In this document: one piece after another, positions 1 to 11,200 of the stretch
How the letters are laid out: the number at the start of each line of letters is the position of its first letter
How positions within the stretch are numbered: position 1 is the stretch's first letter
DNA from: Xiphophorus maculatus
Lineage: Eukaryota; Chordata; Actinopteri; Cyprinodontiformes; Poeciliidae
Assembly (NCBI RefSeq): GCF_002775205.1
Contig: NC_036460.1
Span: 18,132,402 to 18,196,401 of the forward strand
DNA length: 64,000 nucleotides
Direction: 5' to 3'
Translations under genes and position numbers: made by a program
Notes under the pieces: model-generated
What the model saw: the letters and a program-made list of their open reading frames with translations, nothing else
Database searches by the model: none
Told to the model about the DNA's origin: nothing

Positions 1-108
1 ACCAACAACCAAGTTCTGTTTCTTAGACAATTCCTCCTGGATTGTTTGTAAGTTTATATCAGGAGAATTTACTTGTCAGTCAAGCAAATTGGTCCACTAA
101 GCAAAAAT

Positions 109-444
109 TTACTTCTTTTCCTTCTTGGTCCATGCAAGATATTTCTGACGTCTCTGGTGCAGCAGGGGTTTAAAACCAGGAATACCAAAGTTATAGTCTG
201 CGTTCTGGATTGTTCTGTACCAGAACATGAACTGTAAATGACTTGCAGTGACTCTTATTTCTTTGTGTTCAACCTCCCTGTGGAGAGGCTCAGTAACTCT
301 CTGCTGTACAACTGTCAAGTCGGCAGCCTTTCCAATGATTTTGTCAGACATAATATTTTTATGTAATATATCTTTTTTGGTCTTGCATGATCTCTTAATT
401 ATGTGAGGAACTGAATAGGTTTCATTGCTTGTAATTCCTAACAA
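109..444 (-). CDS. Unidentified coding-like terminal exon
   Basis: An open frame on the minus strand runs from about position 440 to a TAA at 109-111. I do not recognise the protein. The C-terminal half looks like real protein: it has an aromatic cluster (FMFWYRT), then GIPGFKPLLHQRRQKYLAW and a lysine-rich tail. It could be the last exon of a gene lying to the right on this strand, with an acceptor at the TTGTTAG just before position 438. It could also be a short protein starting at the internal ATG near 350, about 80 residues long. The sequence upstream on the minus strand is a long A run, which is a poor polypyrimidine tract and weakens the exon reading. It lies 3' of lrrc51 on the same strand. 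A decayed gene or retrocopy is also possible. Confidence 0.4.
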   Translation of the reverse strand: MLGITSNETYSVPHIIKRSCKTKKDILHKNIMSDKIIGKAADLTVVQQRVTEPLHREVEHKEIRVTASHLQFMFWYRTIQNADYNFGIPGFKPLLHQRRQKYLAWTKKEKK

Positions 445-919
445 TCTTTTTTTTTTTTTTTTTTAGAAATAAACATTTAAAAATACAACACTCTCTATGT
501 AATAAATCCATTAAATATTTCAGGTTTACATGTCCTAATTAGGATTGTTGACATGGCATAACTGTTCAATATTATTCAACTTACAGATAGATGCACCTGT
601 AAGTTCAGAGACGTTTGAACTTAAACTTCATAATCGGTTAAACTCATATTCCATGCCATGATTAGATTTGAAAAATTGCAAGTTAATACTGGCTAAAATG
701 TGAAACGAGTAGGTTTCAGTGATGCTCTCAAACAAAAAAACTAAATCTCAGTTATTTTTCTATTTCCAGCACAGAAACCTCAAATTGTGACATTAAATTG
801 CAAGAAATATTTACAACACTAATTTCAGTTGAAATACTGGTAGCAAATGTGCATATTTAAAAATCTGTTTTCTTGCAGTGAAGCTTTTGAATTGAGTTAT
901 GATTTCCACACACTAGCAT
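445..919. other. Spacer 3' of lrrc51
   Basis: AT-rich sequence between the unidentified exon and the lrrc51 stop codon. It presumably includes the lrrc51 3' UTR. I see no coding exon and no clear AATAAA on the minus strand. Confidence 0.5.
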
Positions 920-3825
920 TCAGTGAAGGCTCTTCTTGCTGCTTCTGCAGCGGGAGTTGCTCTGATGCCACAGCTTAGCCAGGACTCGCTCCTGCTGTGT
1001 CACAGCACTGAAGTCCATCGTTTTTAACTGCGGCAATGCAGAAATCACACGATTCCTGCACACAGAAAACTACACACTGAATATTGCACTTGTTTTTACT
1101 TTTTAAGAGTTTCTAGCTGTGCCAGGTCTGGAAGCAGTAAAGCTAATCTTGCAAGTGTTGGATTTTGTGTTGAAAATCAAATGTAAAAAAACTGGACTGT
1201 TTAAAAAGTGATCACTGTTTTAACCAGCAGACATAAAAAAGACATCGTAGTTTCTTAACCGTGAATTGTGTGTGTGTGTGTTTAAGTGCTGTTGCTGTGC
1301 AGACCAGGAAAGGAATTTGATCCGTGTTTAAGCACCTGTTTGCAATGTCGTGCACATACGTGCCTGCACAACATTCAGGTCTAGAGTAATCCCTCCATTT
1401 CTGCTCTGTCTGTATCGGTGAACCAAAAGCACGTACTTAATCTCTGTACATATGTGTATTGTATACATAGCAACAAATGACAACAGTAGATGACTGCATT
1501 TCTGCAGTCATATAAAAAAATTTTACAAGTAAAGGACCTCCCTGTAATATTGTCTCAACTCGGTAAGATGTGTGTTAGAGAAATGTCTCTACCTGTAAGT
1601 CTTGTTTGTCTCTATGGGGTTTCCATGTAGAGTGACGGAGTGAAGATGGGGGAGCACACCCAACCTGTCCACCTCTGACAGAGTAGAAATGTTGTTTCCA
1701 TGAAGATATAACACGCGGAGTCCATGCAACTCGCACAAAACCTGCAAAATATTTGTGCGCAAGCTTTATTAATGTGACAGCCTATGAATCACCGGGTCTT
1801 TTTGAGTCCATATGTTGTTATCAGAATAAGGATGAGAGTTACGTTTTTGGACATTTTCTCTCTTTTTTTTTTAAACTGCTTTAGCCACATCAGACTGATG
1901 GAGAGAATATAACAGACATTTTCAAGTATTGCATCAGATTGTTAATTGCGATTAGGCTTGGACTTTGACAGAGCCATTCCAATACGGTACATGAATATGC
2001 AGCTGTGCATTGATAAGTCACTCCATTGCAGCTCTGGCTGCCTGTTTATGGCTGTCACCAGTAGCAAGTCTTTGCAATCTCCATTGATTTTGTGTTTCCT
2101 CACATTAAAACTCATCAGCTTCCCTTTTCCTGCTCAAGACAGATGATACTGACACAGCTATGTTTCACTGTGGGGATTGGGTGTGCTAATTTTCCATAGA
2201 TGATAGCATTAAGGTTTAGCTTGTCTTATCTAAACACCTCCTTCCACGTGTGTGCTTGCCTTTGTCCTCTACATAGCTGTGGACTGAAAATATGACTTCT
2301 TATGGTTCTCTTTCAACAACTGCTTCTCTCTCCTCCCTCTTCCATAAAGGGTCAGATTTGGAAGGACTTATGAAATGCTCAGTGAAATGATGAAAGATTG
2401 GGATAATATTTTATGATCAAAGCCGATTTAACCTACAACTTTGTCCCTGACTTTCTGCTGTGTTTCTTTATCTTCATTCTCAAAACAATTGAATACATAG
2501 GATTTCATTTAGGTTTATCGGAGTAGCAAGGGACAAATTCACATGTATGCCATCAAAATTTATCCGATATTTTTGAAAAGAGTTTTGAAAACCTTGTATT
2601 AATTGAATTCTCGTTCACAATTATAATGCATCACTTTGTGTTGGTTTCACATATAAAGACACTATAATTCCAGAGAACTAATTAAATTTGCAGATGTAAA
2701 AAAGACAAAGGTGTATGAAGATTTTTGCAAGGCGTTGCTGCACTGGAAATGGTAAATTAAACTTACCTTATCTATATGTGAGAGTTTGTTGAAGGAGAGG
2801 TCCAGCCAGGCGAGACTTGAGGGTTCAGCCAGGAAGTGGCTCACTGTCTGATGGAGGTCACACAGGTCAATGATGCTGTTGTTACTGAGACGGAGGGAGC
2901 AGCTAAGATATTTACTTTCTGAATTTTTTTTTAAAGGTCGAAGACCGCTGTGGGGATTCTCTGTCCAAGCGTCTAAAACAGAAAATACAAGAAAGGTAGA
3001 GAATTTGAAATACTGGCTATTTATTTTTATTACATTGTCATACTATTTAGGTTATTAAAGCTTTTGTCATGCAAATATTATTTTGCTACAAAAAACAGTA
3101 GAAATCATAAACAGACATGTTCATTTTTTGTTATTGACTGCATCACTTGCGTGGGCAACCGTACTACCTAACCTATTCAAGGATTCAAGGATTTTTTATT
3201 GTCATGCCAGCTTGGATTTGTGGTAAAAAATTTGTACTCAGAAATTTTACAAAATTTTCAACACACACAAAAATAAAAAGATAAATAATTAAATAAAAAT
3301 AAATAAATGATGTAAATAAACCTATGTAATGCAACTGAAGGTATGTAACTCATCATAACCTCATTCAGCTTCCATCCTCTTCTGCCCCTTTGCAGACACA
3401 CTTATACCTATTTGATGCAGTCTAAGGACTGATTAAGACATATTTATTTATCATTGAGGGTACCACTGCAATTGTGTTATGTTCCAGAAACATGATGATA
3501 AATAATAATAATAAAAAAAATCATGTCTTACAAGTAATTGAAGAGATTGATTGTATAATAAACATTTCCATTATTTTCATTTAAGAAAACACATCGTCTT
3601 TTCATTTTTAAAAATATAACTCAGTCAAATGGCATTAAAGCCCTATAAGACCTGCTGTTCATTTTCTATTTTCATTTAAGATAAACAGAAATGAAACTCA
3701 GTAATCAAGCTGATCATCAGAAAGTACGAACATTTAGAGAAACCATGATGAAGATCAGAACCTGTCAATCTGGTGAGACTTCTGAAAGATAAATCCACCG
3801 GAGCTCCACACATAATCTTATCCAT
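920..3825 (-). CDS. lrrc51: Leucine-rich repeat-containing protein 51
   Basis: Four coding exons on the minus strand: 3762-3825, 2767-2972, 1593-1741 and 920-1055. They join in phase to give 184 aa (human LRRC51 is 192). The N-terminus has the family's xPVDLSFRSL segment, followed by SGLRPLKK. The repeats read LAWLDLSFNKLSHID and LRVLYLHGNNI with SVTLHGNPIE, ending in the capping segment ALPQLKTMDFSAVT. The ATG at 3825 is the first in frame and matches the family start. A 5' noncoding exon with a donor near 3956 is likely. LRRC51 is a small cytoplasmic LRR protein linked to cilia and, in mammals, transcribed with TOMT as the LRTOMT locus. No methyltransferase exons are visible here, so in this fish the two are separate. 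It is head-to-head with numa1, as in mammals. Confidence 0.9.
1930..2225. mobile_element. Decayed Tc1-type interspersed repeat in lrrc51 intron
   Basis: The segment carries the teleost Tc1-family landmarks CTTGGACTTTGACAGAGCC, GCATTGATAAGTCACTCC and a late TTTCACTGTGGGGATTGG. These occur in the same order as in the remnant at 45060-45430. No open transposase remains. Confidence 0.5.
3175..3345. repeat. Retroposon-like tail with A-rich low complexity
   Basis: A short tandem ATTCAAGGATTCAAGG followed by TTTTTTATTGTCATGCC, then an AAATAAATAAAT-rich run. This form is common at 3' ends of fish retroposons. No family was assigned. Confidence 0.35.
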
Positions 3826-4029
3826 GAACACTTTCAATAACCTGCAGGATTAAGAGACATATATCATTTTTGTGAGATATTTAGCGTAGATGTCTTCATA
3901 TTTTTGACAATTAATCAGTGATATAAATCCTAAACTAACCAATAAAGTAAAGTTACCGTGTAATAGATGTTCAAATTGACGTTTCGGTGGGGCTCTTCTT
4001 TACTGAAGCAGCCTTTTCACACAACAATC

Positions 4030-4751
4030 TGATTCCAAGGTAACCAACACATGCATTCTGGGATTTGTAGTAAAGATAACTGGAGAACTAGTTTATAGGT
4101 AATTCCCGTAAAAAAAAGAATGCTGACTTTACAGGTTGAAATTATATTTTAGCCTATTAAGAAAACCTGATTGTGCAACCTGATATTAAATAACCAAACT
4201 TTTTATTAGTTTATTAAATTTTACTTTCCAGGCGCCAAGTCTCGCTTGACTACATAAAGCAAAGGCAGATTGAAAACAGAATTAAATCGGCGTGTCAAAT
4301 ATTAACTTTTGTGCGTGTTCCTCTCTTGTTTACTTTTTTGTGTGATTAAACCATTGATTTATAGCAGATAAAATACTTCCTGTTTTAAATATGCCCATGT
4401 TGTCCCTATGTTGTGGGTGGCATATTTGAGAAAACAGTGTCAAAATGCCAATTTCTGTTCTTTATATTTCAAAAGTAGCGCTGATAATATTACCGTCAAA
4501 AATTGTATGGGGTAACAACCAGTTAGTTGTAATACTACTACTACTACTACCACTGCCACGAAAATTATATTAAGAATGTTCACATTCACCCATACGTTTT
4601 ACGTAAAAAATAACTGAAATATATACAACGTAAAACTAATTCTATTTTTACAAATTAAACTAACTTTATTTAATTTGTTTTGTGCGAAACTTTACCAAAC
4701 ATGAGGTAATGGGTTGCCACTTCCAACATGGCGACGCCCCACCCACCCCTC

Positions 4752-4785
<34 letters not shown>

Positions 4786-4980
4786 AAGGCGGGGAAACGT
4801 CACAATTTTTACGTACCTACATTTTCCGGCTTTTAATCCAATCGCCTTGATCTGTTTTCACACGCGTCAATATGAGTACACCGATTGGTTGGTTCAATCT
4901 TCTAAAGGCAGTTTGAATTTTTTGTCGCGTTTCACCTGATGAAAACTCTCGTATCTGTTACTGTTTGTGTTAGAAGTTGA
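4030..4980. promoter_or_regulatory. Shared divergent promoter region of lrrc51 and numa1
   Basis: Lies between the probable first exons of two divergent genes. It contains a TTCCGG ETS-type core near 4825, a CCAAT box near 4836 and an inverted CCAAT (GATTGG) near 4882. All three are just upstream of the numa1 noncoding exon that ends at 5022. An oligo-A run occupies 4753-4784. The sites are seen in the sequence; their use is inferred. Confidence 0.45.
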
Positions 4981-5277
4981 TGTAGCATAAGAAGATACTG
5001 TCTAATAAGGAAGACAATTTAGGTGAGTACCTACTTGAAGGGAACATTTTATCTTGCCTGAGTTTTCGTGGAACGTTAATTAAGAAACGTTACTGTATTT
5101 ATCGCTTAGCTTAAAAAAACGATGATAGCATTGTTGCAATTCAAAAACTAAGAAATGCTGCAGAAAAAAAGGTGTTATTAAATACGATAACTGCACTGGA
5201 ACTCATATGAACTGAAAGGTTTTCACATTTGTTTCCCTCATAGTTTAAAATCCCTTTGAGATAAAGGGTCAACCAAG

Positions 5278-8200
5278 ATGACAAACGTGGGTACTAAGGC
5301 TCTTCTCAGCTGGGTAAGTTTAAGCTAATATTGGGTATCCATATAATAATAGAATGCCTTTTTAAATTTACTCATTTTATTTCAAATTATTGTTGTGCAG
5401 GTCAATAGTATCACTGCATTGAAAAGCGAGATACAGATCGATGATTTACAGGATGGGGTGGTCCTGGTGAAACTGATTCATGTACTGTAAGTTGGAGCGT
5501 TGAAGTTCTGTGTTTGTTTGTACAAACAGGGAGGTTTGCCATGTCTTTTTACACCTTACCCTGTTATTGGAGTAATAGCTGTGTCTGACTGAATCCCTTT
5601 TCACCCTTTCTCCTTCATTTGTTGTCCTAGTAGCTTCGTTTCTAATAAGTTTTTCCCACACAGTCTAAGTTGAAGTGTTGAATTACTGATAATTTTCCTG
5701 TGCTGAAATATTAATTTAATTAACTATAAGTGTTTAGATAATGTTTTCACAGTTCTTAAAAACTAAGGTATTTTCTGTCTTTGAACAAAGATCTGTCACG
5801 GATATAACTATTTTCTACATGTTTTTATGGCTACATCCACTGTGACATCTGGCTTATGGTGTATGCAATATTGTATTATTGATGGCTGTTTTTCCAACAA
5901 CTAAATATGCAAGGAAGTATTTCATTTATAACCACAAACATAGTATGTCTAAAAATTAAACATTGTAGTTTAATATAGTTAAATATTTTTGAAATTCCTG
6001 TCAAACAAAATAAAGTGAAAAGCAACGTAGTATTTCTTAATTTAAAATATAATATCAAGAACAAAACATAATATGCAAAAACCACTGCAATACCTAGTGT
6101 ATTGTATTCCCAGTGTAAAATATATTTACAAGGTATATTAAATTTCCATAAATGTAAATGTACTTATCGTCATGCAAAGTGTGTTAGCATAGCCGATCTG
6201 GTTTATTTGAACAGCTGTTTACCTTTTTAATTTAACTGTAATGACATTATAGCAGCTTATTTTTAATAGTGTTCCTTTTGGGTTCTTTTTTGATGCATAG
6301 ATACTACTGTATGTTTTCTTGTGCAGGATTGATATGTGTTTACAGTACACACGAGGAAACTATAAGTCAAATGTAAAAATTGGAGAGAACTCATGAAGTA
6401 TCAGCTTCTTATGAAAAGGGATTCAAGCTTTGTGTTTCATTCTTGATAGTTGATTTTGTCATTTTTGTGTTGTAACAGGAAAAAGAGGGAAATCCCCTGT
6501 TTCAGTGATTCTTTTGAGGATCGGGTTCGTTTCATTAGAGAGTTCCTGGAAGGTAAGCTTTATGTATTACTTTAAAATATGCATAAAATGTATAATATGT
6601 TACCTATTCCAACTTGCGAGAATCAAGTCATAACTTTGCCAACACTCGGCATGCAGACAAGATCTTCAGAATCCTGCTAGTTGAAACCAGCTCCTGAGGA
6701 TCCAGTGGGCCCAAATGTTAGTAATTCTAACTGGGAATTACTCTTATTTCCCAGTTAGAAATAGTATAAACCAGCCTACTTTTGCTGGACGACTGCCATA
6801 GTTGTAACAAAAAATTGCAAGTGTGTGAAGGAACTGACCCAACTTCAAAATTTATGAAAAGAAATTTGAGCAGGATCTCTATACAGTTAAGTACTATGAA
6901 CTTATAACTGAAATGTGTTTAATGTGTTATGAATTTACAAATGGCAAGCTATGACTGTAAATCAGCTGACTGGGAACTACTATAGAAAGAAGCCTAACTT
7001 GGGAAGTAATTTTTTGTCTCTTTTTTCCATCAGTAGCGTGCAAGTTTAACCCAACTAAAGGCACCCCTATATCATGGGACAGCATAAAGGACGGAAAGAA
7101 CCTAACGGTGGAAATTTCAAAGGTTAAAAACAAAGGAGATCAAATGTGGTGAAATGAATGATGAAAGCATAAATTTAAACCCATTCTGATTAGATTTTAC
7201 TTTGTTCTCAGGTGCTTTTGTTGCTGTTTTATCATGACATGATGAATGATCGCCACACGCTTAGTGAACTGGATTGTGATGCAGAAGTATGTTATAGTAC
7301 ATGATAAAAAAAAAATTGTATTTTGTTCACTGCAGTGCTTCTAATATCATGACATGGAATTGAATGTCCATATGTGTATATTTCTCTCTGTTAGCATGAG
7401 CTTGCCAACATGACCGACTGTTATGTGAGTGAGAAAGAAGGTTGTGTTTATCTGAACAAAACACTGGACACATACTTGACAAGGAAATGTAAGTCTAAAC
7501 CTTTAACCCCTAAATACCAATGTGTGTGAGCTACTGATTTGGACTGACATAGAAACTGCAAACCTGTTCAGATCTGCCTGTATCTCCACAAATCTTTCAA
7601 AATTCGTCATCCAACTCCACTTCCACCTCCAATCTGTCCACCATTTCCTCGGTCTCAGACAATGAGTCTCCAGTCTTTCTGCGTACACAGAAGGTCGCCT
7701 TTGTTGATCTGGAAACGGTGGCTTCCTCCTCTGTCAGGTATTGATGGAAATTTCAGTTAAATCCAGCTTGAGTTTGTTTAATTGGACCTTCTGTTTATTA
7801 TAACTCAAATTAAGCCTGTTTGTATTTAGATTTGCGAATCTCGTTCTTTAACTTTTATTTCTGCAGCAAATCTCCTCTGGCTGAGGTCATGAATACACCT
7901 AAGTTTCAGATGAGAAAAATGCGAAGACAGATGATCAAAGACAGAGAATACAGAGATGATTTGGAGAAGCAGCTAACTAGCACAGTTGCACTAATTACCC
8001 AGAAAGGTAGGACAAATAACTCGTTATGCAAGGTTTATTTCTCTTTTCTTGTTGCTGTCTTTTTTCATTTCTACTTTTGCTCCATAATTTATTTATTTTT
8101 TTTTAGAATCTTATATCAACCAGTTGCAGTACCGCCTAGATAAGGTGAACATGGAACAAAGAAATCAGGAGCAGACAATCACCGAGCAAATCACTGAGCT

Positions 8201-11200
8201 TGAGGCCAAAAACAACTCGTAAGTGTGCCAATATGATTTTAATAAATGTCTAAATCTATCTAATCCAATTCAGTATAATCTGAAATAAGAGGTGAGAGAA
8301 GTTTATCTTGATGGATAAATGTATATAAAGGTAAGGAAAAAAACAAACTTGTGATTCATTTTCTTAGGTTACAATTGCGCCTTAACGAGCTGCTAAAGGA
8401 AAACAAAGATTTGAAGAGTACCTCTATTTATATGGAGCGGAAGGTGGATGAACTTACAGGAGAAAATGGTGATCTCTCCTTCCAGGTAATTATGAGTAAA
8501 CTCTACTTTCTGTTAAATTCATTAGCGCTTGACATGCTCTGTGTGTATGCCAGTGTAATGCCATTGCTTTTATTGTAAATACGGTTAGGCACAGCCACAT
8601 AGTACATATAGATTTTGTCTGTTTTAGCCCTTAAAACTAGAAAATTAAATATTTATTGTATGCCTAATTCTAAAAGATGTTTGAATTATTGTCAGATGAG
8701 AGCTTTGTGTTCCAAGTTGGCCGTCTTTGAAGCAGAAAACAGCCAGCTGACACAAGCTCAAGCGTCTGCGAAGGAGGAGTGGAGAAACAAAACAAGCCAT
8801 TTACAATCAGAACTCAACCAAGCAACCACACAAAAGGTGGGTAATAGAGTCACAATAAAACTGTGCAGCACCGTTTTTATTTTGCTGTTGCTATTTTTAA
8901 TTCTGGTTCCTTATTCTTCAGGAACTCTTGTATGACCAAGTTCAGATCCTCCAAGGAAAAATCTCCTGTTTAGAGGAAGAACTAAACAAAGCCAACAAAG
9001 AGGAAGTTGGGGAAAATATGGGTCCTATAATGGAGGTAAGCAAAGGTTTAGTTTTATTTTAGTATTTTCCAAGTCTGGATTAAGATTGGAAGAATAGAAT
9101 AAGAATATGGAAATATATTTGTATTCCAGACTTTATTCCCTCTCTGATTGTCTAACTTTAATTCTGTACATCCTTTCTTCTTTGTGTCTGTCCTTTCTTC
9201 CTGGCTTTCTCTTTTGAGCCCTTCTTTATTTGCTTTCTGTCTCTTTTCTACAGTTACCATATTTGAAAACTATTCTCTGCAGAAATGTCTGCCATAAATT
9301 TGTAGAGAACTTTTGGATATTTTATTTTAAGATGATGATAAAAGAAAAGGCATAATTATGTAAAGTGGGGTCTGAAAAAATTTGGGAGTGTTTTTGCTTT
9401 TTTTTTTTTTGGCAAAGTGTGCAGGGACCATGTGAGGGTAATAGTTTACAGTTTATAACCCCTGGCCCTATTGCTGGGCTATAGAAATAAACTTATCCCA
9501 TGATAGAAATGTTTATTAGGTGTCTCCTCTTCTTGTATCACCAGAGAGAAATGTTGGAGACTGAAATTATCAGTCTGAAGAATGAGCTTGAGGGCACACT
9601 TTGTTCCTTAAGAAAGGCAGAAGAACAGATTCATACCATAACTCAGAAGTTGGCTGAATGTGAGGAAGAAATAACTCGGTATAAAGAGCTACTTAAACAA
9701 CAAAAGGCACAAACTGAACAAATGATTCAAGCCAAGGATGAAATTGTGGAGAAGCTGAGAAAACATCTGGATGAACAGAGGACGGTTCTTGAACAAAAAA
9801 TCAGTGATCTGAAACTTCAGCTTGAGCATGTTGAGCACCAGAAAACTGAGCAGATGACCAAACTGCAACAACACATTGAAGCTTGTGAACAGGAAATAAC
9901 TACATTAAAAGACTTAAAGAGAGAGCATGAAGTTCTTCTACATCAGACTGATGTACAGATGAAGGATCTGGAGATGAGGCTGGTGGCTACTACCACTCTG
10001 TTAGCTGATAGAGACCAACAAATTTCCAACCTCAAAGAAGAAGTCAACTTGTTTGCAGAAGAAAGTAAAATAAGCAAAGATGAAATTCAGTCCAAACAAG
10101 ACACACTTGATAAATTACTAGAGGAAAAATCACATGAAGAAGAAATTCTTCACAATAAAATCCAAACCTTAACAGTTTGTACGGAAGGCCTTAATTCATC
10201 CCTGAAACGGGCTCAGGAAGAAATCCTTTTTAAACAAGATCTGCTGGCTAAAACCCAGCAAGAGAATGCTGAAGAAAAGAAAATACTTCAGCAACAGATT
10301 TTAAGCTGTCAGGAGGATGTGCAGAGGCTAAAAGGAGAGATTAGGCAAAAAACTGAGGAACTAGTCTCTCTCAAGAATGCTAGCACTCAACATTCTCGGT
10401 CTCTTCAGCAAGAGATCAACAGTCTAAAAGTCCAAATAGAAAGTCTTAATCATGCTTTGAGAAAAGCTGAGGAAGTAGTTCAGACCCAGCAGGGCTTGCT
10501 TACAAAACTGCAAGAAGAAACGTCTCGCCAAACGGAGCTTCTGCAGAAACAACTGTCTGCTTCTGAAGAGGAGGTAAACAACCTAAACAAGTCAATCCAA
10601 GCTAAGGAAGATCGGATGCGGCTGATGGAAATCGAAAGTTTGGAACAGGCTAATGGTTTACGTCAAGAGATAAATGATTTGAAGTCTCAGGTTGAATGTC
10701 TTGATTCCTCACTGAAAGCAGCTGAAGAGAACTTGCAATGCAAGGAAAATCAGTTTGCAGAACAGAAACAGCAGAACACTCAGCAAATAGAAACCCTTCA
10801 AATGCAGATTAATGTATCTCAAGGTGAGATAAAGAAGTTAAAAGGAGAGATTGAGGCTAAAGAGGAGCAGATGGTTCAGCTAAAGACGGAGATGTCTACA
10901 AAATCAAAGTCACTGCAGCAGGAGATTGACACTCTAAGTGAGCAGTTGAAAAGCATCTCTAGTTCTTTACAGATTGCTGAAAACCAAATTAAAGTCAAGG
11001 AAGACCTCTTAGCCAAACAAGAACAGGAAAGTTCTTTGCAGATTGAAGAATTAAGAATAAGCAAAACTGTTCTTGAGGATGATTTGAATCAGCTGATGCA
11101 AGATATTAAATCTAAAGAGGATGAAGTCCAAACATTGAAGGCTGATCACTGCAAGGAGTCAGAGACCCTAAACAGCGAGTTGCAAACTCTAAAGAATCAG

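Noticed and set aside
2902-2910. Possible acceptor TATCTTAG inside lrrc51 exon 2
   Set aside because: Reading straight through to 2972 keeps the frame and the conserved GLRPLKK segment, so no intron is needed here.
4682-4939. 85-codon plus-strand frame with a poly-lysine run
   Set aside because: The lysines come from an oligo-A tract in the lrrc51-numa1 promoter gap. There is no protein likeness.
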